DNA of 63,307 bases, from assembly GCA_029838195.1 (NCBI GenBank), contig JALGVJ010000023.1, positions 1 through 63,307 on the forward strand, read 5' to 3'. Position numbers and translations under genes: made by a program. Position 1 is the first letter of the stretch; each line of letters opens with the position of its first letter. Below are positions 26,841-35,555 of this stretch, in pieces. Under the pieces are notes generated by a model, which saw only the letters and a list, made by a program, of their open reading frames with translations, did no database searches and had not been told where the DNA came from. This DNA is from Promethearchaeota archaeon (GTDB lineage Archaea; Asgardarchaeota; Lokiarchaeia; Sigyniarchaeales; SOKP01).

Positions 26841-28361
26841 TTAAATGGATAACTCCTTGCCATTGGGAAGCGTGACGCCTCCTTGAGAAATCCCTTCTTG
26901 TTTCACATAATATTCAAAACTTCTTTTATCCACTTCCTCCAGATAATTTTGGAGCTCTTGGTCAATTTCTCGTGGAAGAGTGTATTCTTTGAAGCTTGCT
27001 AATAATTTCTCTACTTTTTCTTTAGCAACATCAATGAGTGTTTTTGCCCCCTTTTTATACCACGTGGTTCTGCGCGTTCTATCAGCCAAGGAAGGCATGT
27101 ATAATTCTTTTCTAAAATGTTTTGAGGTATGAATTTCATTCAAAAATATTTTTCCTTTAGCACTACTGGTTGCAACTCTTTTTATTATATCAAAAGCAAG
27201 GGTCTCTTCATCCACTTTAATACCTTCCGCAGCTCGTAAGGCCATTCCCATGAGCTCATTATCTATGGGGAGTAATTCTAATGCTCCTGCTAAAGTGGCT
27301 TCGTAGGTTCCTGCACACGTGATAAAATTAATTCCCGATTGAGTAGCAAACAATAATGTTTGAAATCGCTCGATTCCATTCTGCATGTCTAAAGCTTTCG
27401 AATCCGTCACGCCTCCTAACGATCTGGAAGGAATCTTATAAAATTGCGCCATTTGCGCCATGGCCGTCGTAATAAGTCCCGTTTCAATTGCGCCAATTGC
27501 GGAATTTCCCGTTCGCATGTCCGTGGTGTGAGAAACGGTGCCATAAAAAACTGGTGTTCCTGGATTATATAGCTGTGCCAACAAGATCGCTCCTAAAATT
27601 TCTGCATTGGTTTGAGCCACTAGTCCAGCTAATGTAATAGGAGCGCTAGTACCCCCTAACGCTTCTGGTGCGATAATTAAGGGTTGGTTATATTTAGCAT
27701 ATATTTCTAAACCATTTGTCATAATTTTAGGAAGATGCAAGGGGCTTGTAGGGTTAAAAATGCCGAAGATTCTAGGTTTTTTTTTCAATTTTTCTTCTCC
27801 ACCAGCTATAATAGATGCCATGTTCATGGAATCTTGGCTTACAACTTTTCCATAACATCCAAAACCAAAAGGTTTATGCGAATTTTTCGCCCAATGATAC
27901 ATGCAAGCCGCATGAATCGTGGTATATTTAATATCTCCCGGCCAAATATCAATTTGTGAGGCAGAAATGTTTTCTAATTGGTTCACTACCCGCATGAAAT
28001 TAATAGTATCTGCGAGCACGGACTTTCGAACTAATTTTTTCTTAGTTGGGTCGTGAATCTTCACAGCGGCTCCAATGGTTAAAAAATGAGTACTGGTAGG
28101 AGAAATATCTAAATATTTCGTTCCTTCTCGATAATGCAACTTGAAATTCGAAGGTACTTTTTTTAAATACTTTTTGATTAAGGACTCCGAAAATTTAACA
28201 AAAAGAGTCTTAGAATCTATTTCAACATTAAATTGTTTCAGAAATTCGAGCACCTCCATGGAATCTATCTTAATTCCCACTTCTGATAATAATCGCATGG
28301 AGGTTTCATGAATGCGTTCTATTTCCTCATTAGATAAAACTTTAAATTTATTTAATTTCAT
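26841..28361 (-). CDS. MttB-superfamily methyltransferase without pyrrolysine
   Basis: 506 aa, complete for COG5598. Recognisable stretches are LSNEEIERIHETSMRLLSEVGI at the start, FLTIGAAVKIHD, VNQLENISASQ, HSHKPFGFGCYG-like, and GVTDSKALDMQNGIERFQTLLFA in the second half. The frame is uninterrupted, so there is no in-frame amber codon at the pyrrolysine position of true trimethylamine MttB. It belongs with the non-Pyl members that demethylate quaternary amines such as glycine betaine, proline betaine or carnitine and pass the methyl group to a corrinoid protein. No corrinoid protein gene lies next to it. The substrate cannot be assigned. Convergent with UPF0210, 46 bases apart. Confidence 0.88.
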   Translation of the reverse strand: MKLNKFKVLSNEEIERIHETSMRLLSEVGIKIDSMEVLEFLKQFNVEIDSKTLFVKFSESLIKKYLKKVPSNFKLHYREGTKYLDISPTSTHFLTIGAAVKIHDPTKKKLVRKSVLADTINFMRVVNQLENISASQIDIWPGDIKYTTIHAACMYHWAKNSHKPFGFGCYGKVVSQDSMNMASIIAGGEEKLKKKPRIFGIFNPTSPLHLPKIMTNGLEIYAKYNQPLIIAPEALGGTSAPITLAGLVAQTNAEILGAILLAQLYNPGTPVFYGTVSHTTDMRTGNSAIGAIETGLITTAMAQMAQFYKIPSRSLGGVTDSKALDMQNGIERFQTLLFATQSGINFITCAGTYEATLAGALELLPIDNELMGMALRAAEGIKVDEETLAFDIIKRVATSSAKGKIFLNEIHTSKHFRKELYMPSLADRTRRTTWYKKGAKTLIDVAKEKVEKLLASFKEYTLPREIDQELQNYLEEVDKRSFEYYVKQEGISQGGVTLPNGKELSI

Positions 28362-28473
28362 GAACAGTCGAGATGTGATGATAATTTTTAATTAACTCAT
28401 AGTTCAATTAATAGTTTTTGATACTCGAAATAAAATAAAAAAAATTTTGAACGTTTTCATATTTTATTAACGC

Positions 28474-29697
28474 ATGATAAACTTCGAACAACAAATTTTG
28501 AAAAAAATTAAAGAAATGAAAGAGAACATCATTGCTTTTCACCAAGATATCGTTCGCATTCCTTCCGAAAATCCCCCAGGTAAATATAAAAAAATTTCTA
28601 ATTTCATTGAAAGCAAATTTAAAGAATTAGGGCTTTCCACCCTTACCAAGAGAAAAAACGTGATTGGCACGCTGAAAAATGGTGAAGGTCCTGCTCTTAT
28701 CGTGTATGGCCACATGGATACAGTTCCCGCTCTTGAAGGATGGACTCGAGATCCTTTTGGTGCTGAATTGAGGGATGGAAAGATTCATGGAAGAGGGGCT
28801 TGTGACGATAAAGCATGCGTGACTGCCGAATTCTTTGCGACCAAGGTTTTACTTGAGCTCGGAATTGAGTTAAAAGGAACCCTTAATTTGCTTTCAGTCG
28901 TTAACGAAGAAACCGGTGGATTTAATGGTGCTAAATATTTAGTAGAACACGGATACGTCGCGGGAGATGGATGTTTATTAGGAGATGGCCGAGGTGGATA
29001 TCCTGCTTTCTGTAGTGGAGGATTTGCACTCCTAACTTTTGACATTTGTGGCAAAACAGCTCACGCTCTGAATTTTCCCGATTTACCCCCTCCGTATCGT
29101 AATGAATCCTCCGGAATTAATGCCATTAAAAAAATGATAAAAGTGTTAAATTTCTTAGAGCACCTTCAAGAAGAGTTTCTTAAAACCGAAACTAAATTTC
29201 CAAATTTTCCTGGCCATCCTTCAAAAATCACCACCGTGAACCTTTCCAAAATTCTAGGAGGAGAAAAAATGTCAGGAGTTCCCGATACATGCAAACTATT
29301 TTGCGTGTTAAATACGATTCCCGAACAAGACGTGGGAAGTATCAAGAAACGAATCGAAAATTTCGTTGAGAAAGCTAAAACTGAAGATCCTTATCTTAAT
29401 TTAAACGTCCATTGCGCCTTTTCGTTTGAACCTTTCATTACGGATACGAATACAAGAATCGCTAAAGCTGTAAGAAAAGCTATGAAAATTACTCATGGAG
29501 AAGAGAGAGAATTCAAAATGTTTCAAGCCGCTAATGATGGGCATTTTTTTGCTGAACAAGGCATTCCTACCATTATGGTAGGGACAGGAACTCATAAAAA
29601 CAATGTGCATGCTCCCAATGAATTCGTGCACGTGGAAGAACTACTCGATACAGTAAAAATCTTTGCTTTAACCATTTATAATTTCTTTAGTGAATGA
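28474..29697 (+). CDS. M20-family metallo-amidohydrolase (ArgE/DapE/peptidase)
   Basis: 407 aa with the complete M20 pattern. YGHMDTVP supplies His80 and Asp82, GRGACDDKAC supplies the bridging Asp111, and VVNEETGGFNGA supplies the catalytic Glu pair. FPGHPSKITTVNLSKILGG lies in the dimerisation lid, and the late metal His is in the GTGTHKNNVHAPNEFVHV segment. Cytoplasmic dinuclear zinc enzyme hydrolysing an amide, either acetylornithine/succinyl-diaminopimelate type or a dipeptidase. Sequence alone does not decide. It is divergent from the MttB-family gene with 112 bases between starts. Confidence 0.88.
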   Translation: MINFEQQILKKIKEMKENIIAFHQDIVRIPSENPPGKYKKISNFIESKFKELGLSTLTKRKNVIGTLKNGEGPALIVYGHMDTVPALEGWTRDPFGAELRDGKIHGRGACDDKACVTAEFFATKVLLELGIELKGTLNLLSVVNEETGGFNGAKYLVEHGYVAGDGCLLGDGRGGYPAFCSGGFALLTFDICGKTAHALNFPDLPPPYRNESSGINAIKKMIKVLNFLEHLQEEFLKTETKFPNFPGHPSKITTVNLSKILGGEKMSGVPDTCKLFCVLNTIPEQDVGSIKKRIENFVEKAKTEDPYLNLNVHCAFSFEPFITDTNTRIAKAVRKAMKITHGEEREFKMFQAANDGHFFAEQGIPTIMVGTGTHKNNVHAPNEFVHVEELLDTVKIFALTIYNFFSE

Positions 29698-29963
29698 TTT
29701 TTTCATGGATTTTTTAAAGGGGAAAAAAAAAGGTATTATTTTTTCCTTCTTTCCTAAAAACTTGATGCGAACCTCATTAAAATATTAAGTTTCGGCTCTT
29801 TCCTCTAATATTGTAAAGTAAACTGCTTTCGAATGACATCATTTTTGCACATTTATTACTGAACTTAATTTTTCTATTTTCTCTTTTTTCCTTAAATTAT
29901 AAATTATCTTTATTATTTTTCTATTCATTTCAAGAACTTTAATAATATAATGAGAAAAAATAC

Positions 29964-31505
29964 ATGAAAATAATTATTATTGGCTCTGGCATCGCTGGCT
30001 TATCTGCCGCTGCATATTTGGCTCGAGAAGGTCATGACGTCATCATCTACGAATATTTTTTTAAGATTGGAGGCGTTACTGCTACGATTCACCAGAATGG
30101 ATATTCTTGGGATCTTGGTCCTTTATTATTAGGAGGTCTGGCACCTCATGAAGATTTAGGCATCATTCTTGAAGAATTAGGCATTGCAGAAAAAGTCGAA
30201 CTCGTCCGAGAAGATCGCGGGCAATGGTTTCCTGATTTCCAAATATGGCCCCCCAAGGAGTATAAAGGCCCAAAATGGAGAAGAGAATATTTGAAAGAAA
30301 TTTTTCCTGAAGATAGCGAAGGTTTAGATAACTACTACGAATTTTATGATAAGATGGTAGAAATTAATTATATAATTAATCAAAGAGTACGAACAAAAGG
30401 TTTGAAAGCATTCCTCCTCAAACTAAAACTCTTATTTAAATTCTTTAAAGTAAAAAAATATCAAAACATGAGTGCTGCCGATGTCTTGGATGAGTTCTTT
30501 ACGAATCCCAAATTAAAAGCGGTGTACGCCGGCATTCTCGCCGATATGGTCGTTAAACCCAGTGAATTCCCAGGGCTAGGCGTGCCGCTAACAAATATCG
30601 AAACTGCTTTTGATAAACGCATTCCCATCGATGCCAAATGGGGGAAACGTCCGATTTACATGTACGTGAAACATGGATGTGAAACGTTAGTACATGCATT
30701 TGCCGATTATATCACGGCTCATGGAGGAAAAATTCATATCAATAGCACGGTTGAGAAAATCTTGATCCAAAATAATCAAGCCGTGGGCATCAAATTAAAA
30801 AATGGCCAAGAAGAGTACGCCGACATCGTCATTGCCAGTGGAGGAATGTTTAATACCTTTTTCAATCTCATCGGAAAAGAACACCTGCCCGATGATCTGA
30901 TTCACCTCATTGAAACTAGATTATTAATGGAATCGGTGTTCATGGTCCATCTCGGTGTCGACATGGATCCAACTAAATTTCATCGAGCTGCATTATGCTA
31001 CTATTACCTCACCTATGATATTGAAGAAGGAGTTGAACGCTGCCGCAGAGGCATCTATCACGAAGGAAAAGATGGCTTTGTAATCTATATTTATTCCATG
31101 CACTCCCCCGATATGGCACCCCCTGGAAAACATGCCATTACCATTTATACCATTGCTCCCCGTAAATTAAAAGAAAGCTCATGGGAAGATAAAAAAGAAG
31201 AATTTTGCAATAAATTAATCAAGGAAGCGGAAAAATTTCTTCCCGGACTGTTCGAAAGCATCGAAACGAAAATCATCATGACTCCCGAAGATTTCAAAAA
31301 ACGGATTAATGTTTGCACTCATAGCTTCGGGGGCACGGCTCCCGTCATGAATATGAAAAACCCAGCCCATCAAACCCCTATTAAAAACTTATTTTATATC
31401 GGAGCTTACAGTGAATCAGGTGGGGGTGTAGCTGGCGCCGCTGCAGGAGCACGAAATGTCGTGCTTAAAATGATCCTAAAAAAAAATGAACGAACAATTC
31501 TATAA
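29964..31505 (+). CDS. CrtI/phytoene-desaturase-type FAD oxidoreductase
   Basis: 513 aa. The FAD-binding Rossmann motif begins at residue 2 (IIIIGSGIAGLSAAAYLA), followed by IYEYFFKIGG and the GYSWDLGPLLLGG loop typical of the carotenoid-desaturase/prenyl-reductase group. A second nucleotide contact (GIKLKNGQEEYADIVIASGG) and the C-terminal flavin signature (NLFYIGAYSESGGGVAGAAAGARNV, read in parts) complete the fold. Possible roles are carotenoid or other isoprenoid saturation/desaturation. No phytoene synthase or lipid gene is adjacent, so the substrate is open. There is a Trp-rich segment around residue 85 and a basic helical insert near residues 140-170. Confidence 0.85.
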   Translation: MKIIIIGSGIAGLSAAAYLAREGHDVIIYEYFFKIGGVTATIHQNGYSWDLGPLLLGGLAPHEDLGIILEELGIAEKVELVREDRGQWFPDFQIWPPKEYKGPKWRREYLKEIFPEDSEGLDNYYEFYDKMVEINYIINQRVRTKGLKAFLLKLKLLFKFFKVKKYQNMSAADVLDEFFTNPKLKAVYAGILADMVVKPSEFPGLGVPLTNIETAFDKRIPIDAKWGKRPIYMYVKHGCETLVHAFADYITAHGGKIHINSTVEKILIQNNQAVGIKLKNGQEEYADIVIASGGMFNTFFNLIGKEHLPDDLIHLIETRLLMESVFMVHLGVDMDPTKFHRAALCYYYLTYDIEEGVERCRRGIYHEGKDGFVIYIYSMHSPDMAPPGKHAITIYTIAPRKLKESSWEDKKEEFCNKLIKEAEKFLPGLFESIETKIIMTPEDFKKRINVCTHSFGGTAPVMNMKNPAHQTPIKNLFYIGAYSESGGGVAGAAAGARNVVLKMILKKNERTIL

Positions 31506-32238
31506 TGACACCATGATTATTTTTAGTTCTATTTCTCGTAAATAGCTTGTATTTAACTTGCATGAAAATATTCTATTCCCTAAATAGAACATTTTTTATT
31601 ACATTCCTTCTTAAAATTTCATATTATAACTTTTACGTTATCTTCAACTTAATTCCCTTAAAATAATTCTTGTTTCGTCCCTCCCTTTAGGTTGCATGAT
31701 ATTATAGCTTGTTTCCTCCCTCATTCCAACTGATAAATATATGAATATTTCATTATCCATTTGAAACTGTTTCCCCTGCGATTCTGAGGCTTTATGGAGA
31801 TTCTCTGACCTCACATATCATATTTCAAAGTTTTCTATGAGGTTTCTCACTTCATGATAAATTTTCATCATTAAAATTTAGAGTTTCTGTGTTATTATTT
31901 CAATTTTCTCGCTGAAATCTCTATTATTTCTCCCTTAAAAGTTTCAATTTTCACCTTTTTTCACCTTTTATTTTTCAATCGTTATTTAAAATCATCTACA
32001 TTAACTTTATATCCGATACTTCATATCTCTTTCTCTTATCTTAAAAATGTTCTCAGGAATAATGTCTGAAATTAGCTTGGAACTGGTCTCATAGACTAAT
32101 GACCAGATGGATTTGCAAGATTGAGTTAATATAATTTTGTGAGGTGTCTCGTGAAAAAGGAACGTGGATGAGGTTTTACTTACATTGAAAATTTTATGTC
32201 CGTGAAATTAAAAAAAATAGGAAGGAAAAAAAGGATTT
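31506..32238. other. Gene-free, pyrimidine-biased stretch
   Basis: About 730 bases without a supportable gene on either strand. The plus strand is visibly rich in T and C (runs of TTTC, TCACCTTTT, TTTCTC), which breaks up reading frames with stops. No tandem unit, long inverted repeat or RNA fold was recognised. A decayed minus-strand gene is conceivable but no protein likeness survives. Confidence 0.4.
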
Positions 32239-33612
32239 TCATTCCAATCTTTGTTCGTATATTTTTTTCATAGCTTTTTTTAATTCTATTAATTTTTGGC
32301 CACGTAAGGGGAAAAACAATAAGATAATGAAGGCGGCGATCAAGAAAAAGAGTGGGATTAGTGCGGCTCCAAGTTGAATGCCCAGAATGGCTTGTTCGGT
32401 TTGAACAAGGGCTTCTCCCCGATATCCCATGAGGGTGATGATCCACGTGAAGATAAAAATCATGATGGACTTGCTTGGGCTAATAAAGATGGCTTGGATG
32501 CCCATAAAAGTTCCTTCATTTCGATTGCCGGTATTATATTCGTATTCGTCAATGACATTTCCAAAAAGGGGTAGAGACAGGATCCAAAAGCCTGCGTTTC
32601 CGACATTGATGATTGTATAAAAAATTACGGCGAAAATAAACATTCGTGTTAAAAGAAGGCCAAAAAAACCCATGACATGTAATCCCATGAAGAATAGTAG
32701 GGCTTTTCTCACGCCCAGCTTCTTATTTACGATTTGGATGAGATAATAGGAGAGAAAGGAGATGGGTAATATCAAGGCGCTAACTAAGGCGACTTCAGTG
32801 CCCGTGCTTCCGATCACATCTTCAAAATAATATAATTGAAAGGTTACGACGGTAGAGGTCACGCCATTCATCAAGAAGGAAAAGATCGTGTAGGCAATGA
32901 ATGTCTTAGAATGGAAGTAATCTTTTAAAATTTTTTTTAAATTCACATGGACGTGTTTTTCATACAATTTAGGAGGTTCTTTAATTCCCATTACTCCAAT
33001 AAACACATTCACGGTGCCAATTATACCTACTACCGTAAAAATGACGTATAATAACCAGAGAGGCGTGGTTCCAATGAGGAAGATTATGGGGATCAGATAA
33101 GCGAAAATACCCACGATGGTTTGAAAAATCAAGCTAACGACCACGAGAGATGCTCGTTCTTTATCATCATCCGTGATGGATATCATGAGGGCAGTTCGGT
33201 TAATTCCGAAAATTGCATTTCCCGTATCAAATATGGCCAAGCCCGCTAACAAGAATAGAAAAATTATTAGGTGAGGAATAGTGGGATTCATGAAAATGAG
33301 GAAAAAATAGCCGCAGCCCATGAAAGGGATGGATCTGTATAGCCAAACCTTACGTTTTCCTTTACCATCTTTCGGCATTTTTTTATCCGAATAATATCCG
33401 ATTAATGGATCATTAATACTATTCCAAATTCCAAAAAATAACTGAGCAATTCCGAATAAAATGGCCGGGAATAATATGAAATCCGTATAGTATTTTAACA
33501 TGGCTCCATCAATGATTGCTGCCATGAAAGTTAATCCCGCCATGGAAATTCCATAACAAGCTTTTTGCTTGAAAGGAATTGAATGAGACAAAGTAGAGTT
33601 TTCTTTTAACAT
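32239..33612 (-). CDS. MFS transporter, GPH family (third copy)
   Basis: 457 aa with about 12 membrane segments. Family motifs are IWNSINDPLIGYYSDKKMP followed by RKVWLYRSIPFMGCG, the middle loop DKERASLVVVSLIFQ, and the late loop NTGNRNEGTFMGIQAIFI. It is a cation-coupled sugar/glycoside carrier by family. It has a short basic C-terminal tail (KKAMKKIYEQRLE). Its upstream gap (97 bases) separates it from the metal-regulator gene on the same strand; no functional link to metal uptake is evident. The substrate probably differs from the two other copies. Confidence 0.88.
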   Translation of the reverse strand: MLKENSTLSHSIPFKQKACYGISMAGLTFMAAIIDGAMLKYYTDFILFPAILFGIAQLFFGIWNSINDPLIGYYSDKKMPKDGKGKRKVWLYRSIPFMGCGYFFLIFMNPTIPHLIIFLFLLAGLAIFDTGNAIFGINRTALMISITDDDKERASLVVVSLIFQTIVGIFAYLIPIIFLIGTTPLWLLYVIFTVVGIIGTVNVFIGVMGIKEPPKLYEKHVHVNLKKILKDYFHSKTFIAYTIFSFLMNGVTSTVVTFQLYYFEDVIGSTGTEVALVSALILPISFLSYYLIQIVNKKLGVRKALLFFMGLHVMGFFGLLLTRMFIFAVIFYTIINVGNAGFWILSLPLFGNVIDEYEYNTGNRNEGTFMGIQAIFISPSKSIMIFIFTWIITLMGYRGEALVQTEQAILGIQLGAALIPLFFLIAAFIILLFFPLRGQKLIELKKAMKKIYEQRLE

Positions 33613-33708
33613 TCTATATTCCGCTTGTTAAATATTGATAAATATTCAAATTAATTGTTAAATTTATCGTTATCATGAGAAGATGAGAGGCAGGCATTAT
33701 TTTTGGGA

Positions 33709-34149
33709 TCATTCTTTTAAGTGGGGGCAATAACACGTTTCGGAGTTAAGGATTTTTTCCCCACAAGGGCATACTTCGGGATGATTAAATTTTTCGCAAA
33801 TTTTATTGATGATTTCGCATGAAAACAGCATTTTTATTTTACTTGCTTCTTGATGGGCTTTTTGAGCGTTTAATCCAAGCGTTTCGTGAAGCAAGACTTC
33901 CAATAGTTGAGCATGTCGGATCAATTCGATGGCTTTTTCTTTTCCAATTTTTGTGAGCAGCACGTATTTATAGGGTTGGTATTCCACATAGCCATTTTCT
34001 TTTAAACGCTTGATGCAACTTCCGATAGTAGAATGGGGGCAATCCAGATCTAGTGCGATTTCACCGACTTTTCGAGCCATGTTTTTTCTATAGAGATATT
34101 CAATTACCTTATAATCCAGATCGCTTATAGTCATGGAGCAATTCCTCAT
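33709..34149 (-). CDS. DtxR/MntR-type metal-dependent repressor
   Basis: 146 aa. The N-terminal winged helix (KVGEIALDLDCPHSTIGSCIKRLKENGYVEYQ, residues about 27-58) is followed by the dimerisation/metal domain typical of DtxR proteins: LTKIGKEKAIELIRHAQLLEVLLHETLG, then HQEASKIKMLFSCEIINKI and HPEVCPCG. The metal-binding residues include His in RHAQLLE, Glu/His in HQEA and the HPEVCPCG segment. An extra Cys/His tail (CYCPHLKE) follows. It is divergent from the substrate-binding protein gene and close to the whole uptake system, so it should repress it when metal is replete. Which metal (Zn, Mn or Fe) is not decided. Start ATG 34149, with ATG 34134 an alternative. Confidence 0.85.
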   Translation of the reverse strand: MRNCSMTISDLDYKVIEYLYRKNMARKVGEIALDLDCPHSTIGSCIKRLKENGYVEYQPYKYVLLTKIGKEKAIELIRHAQLLEVLLHETLGLNAQKAHQEASKIKMLFSCEIINKICEKFNHPEVCPCGEKILNSETCYCPHLKE

Positions 34150-34219
34150 GAATAATGTGAATGATGCATGTATAATTCGGTTTGATTCTATTTAAATAAA
34201 AGTTTTTATTATTTTTATT

Positions 34220-34235
34220 TTACGATGATTCATAA
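34220..34235. promoter_or_regulatory. Degenerate metal-repressor operator near the repressor's own promoter
   Basis: TTACGATGATTCATAA keeps the TACGA half and 3-base spacing of the two better sites (34271-34286 and 37399-37414) but has two changes in the other half. It lies 71-86 bases upstream of the repressor start on the minus strand and could give autoregulation. Confidence 0.4.
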
Positions 34236-34270
34236 ATTTTATATCCGGCATTAATTTATAGAGTAATGAT

Positions 34271-34286
34271 CTACGATGGATCGTAA
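34271..34286. promoter_or_regulatory. Candidate DtxR-type operator upstream of the substrate-binding protein gene
   Basis: CTACGATGGATCGTAA contains the perfect dyad TACGAT-GG-ATCGTA. It shares TACGA-N3-ATCGTAA with the site at 37399-37414, in front of the permease/ATPase operon. It sits 26 bases before the first codon of the reading frame, a position where a bound repressor would block transcription. Confidence 0.65.
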
Positions 34287-34311
34287 TTCCGTGAGGGATG
34301 GTGAAAAATAA

Positions 34312-35421
34312 ATTATTCGAAGAAAAAAGATATTTTTCATATCATTTTTCCTGCTTGTACTTTTTCTCTGGAATGAGAACGTGCGAGGGGAAGTTTCGAA
34401 CAGCTCACCAAGCATGGGAGAAGTTGCTAAACCTAAAATTGTTTGTTATTTTTCAATTACCAAGGATTGGACAAAAAATTTGGTAGGAGATACATGTGAA
34501 GTGGTCTCGTTAGTGAGCGGACAACAAGACGTGCATTCTTATGATCCTTCTGCGGATGCACTATTGAAAATGGATGGAGCAGATTTATATGTCATGCTTG
34601 GAATAGATATTGAGGCATTTGCTAAAGATATTGCTGCTGCTTTTCCAGACGTTCCCACCGTGATTTTAAGAGTGGACACCACGGAGGATCCCATAAATGG
34701 CGTGGAACCCATTACGGATCCGGTTTGGACATTTCCCGATGGAACGCATCCTAAAAACGAACATTTTTGGACAAGCCCGCGTCATGCAATTAAATTTTGC
34801 AAGCGCCTTGCAGAAGGAATTAAAAAATACATAGCTCCTTTACAAGATGCGGCTTTTAATGCAACGATAGATAGGAACTTAAATACTTATGTTTCTAAAT
34901 TGTCAGCAGTACTGAAAGAGTTAAGGGATTATCGAAATATAGAACCCGTGAAAAGCATGAAAGTATGTCCTTTTCATCCGGCTTTCATTTATTTTTTTGA
35001 GGAATTGGGCGTAGAAAGAGTAGCAGTAATCGAACAGCAACCTGGTGGAACCGTAAGTGCTTCCCATTTGGAAGAAGTAGATGAAAAAGTAGATTCTTCT
35101 GTAATTGTAGTGTATCATCCTCAAGAATCGGAGGGCAAGATGCTAGCGGAAGACGTGGCACGTGAAAATGGGGCAAACGTGACATGGCTAACACCCTTGA
35201 TACCCGTGGATACTCCGCAAGAAATCGTTAGTGATTTTGGTTCACAAATCGATACATATTTAGAAATGCTTGCGTTTAATGTGTACCAATTACTTCATTC
35301 CGCACCTCCACCGGCCGAAGTGATCTCGGGCTATTCAATATCATGGCTAGTGTTAACAATAATGTTCATGTCAGTTATCATTATTTTCCGCTTTAATAAA
35401 AATAAAAATAGATGCGATTAA
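34312..35421 (+). CDS. znuA: Metal ABC transporter substrate-binding protein (ZnuA/AdcA/MntC type), membrane anchored
   Basis: The mature protein matches the zinc/manganese-binding cluster: PKIVCYFSITKDW at the start, VHSYDPSADALLKMDGADLYV (first ligand His), HFWTSPRHAIKFCKRLAEGI (second His), FHPAFIYFFEELGV (third His) and an acidic ligand near the C-terminus. A C-terminal hydrophobic helix (WLVLTIMFMSVIIIF) anchors it outside the membrane. The first standard start in frame is GTG 34381, but the codons before it encode an excellent signal peptide (RRKKIFFISFFLLVLFLW) back to a stop at 34309-34311. No ATG, GTG or TTG lies there, so initiation at an AUU codon (34312 or 34315) or a sequencing or frame slip is likely. 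Zinc versus manganese is undecided. Confidence 0.82.
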   Translation: MIRRKKIFFISFFLLVLFLWNENVRGEVSNSSPSMGEVAKPKIVCYFSITKDWTKNLVGDTCEVVSLVSGQQDVHSYDPSADALLKMDGADLYVMLGIDIEAFAKDIAAAFPDVPTVILRVDTTEDPINGVEPITDPVWTFPDGTHPKNEHFWTSPRHAIKFCKRLAEGIKKYIAPLQDAAFNATIDRNLNTYVSKLSAVLKELRDYRNIEPVKSMKVCPFHPAFIYFFEELGVERVAVIEQQPGGTVSASHLEEVDEKVDSSVIVVYHPQESEGKMLAEDVARENGANVTWLTPLIPVDTPQEIVSDFGSQIDTYLEMLAFNVYQLLHSAPPPAEVISGYSISWLVLTIMFMSVIIIFRFNKNKNRCD

Positions 35422-35555
35422 AATATCATTCTTAGGCATGAATTCAATTCAAGACAAAAAAAAAATTAACCGTTAAAAAATAACATGAAAATCAAGAATG
35501 AATTTTTTTAACCAATTTCTCTTTCTTTACATTTATAAAAAAAATTTCACCGAAG

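Noticed and set aside
26841..28361. Pyrrolysine-containing trimethylamine methyltransferase
   Set aside because: The frame is continuous over 506 codons with no in-frame TAG, so it is a non-pyrrolysine homologue.
31506..32238. CRISPR array or tandem repeat
   Set aside because: The TTTC/CACCTTTT words recur but without fixed spacing or a constant repeat unit.
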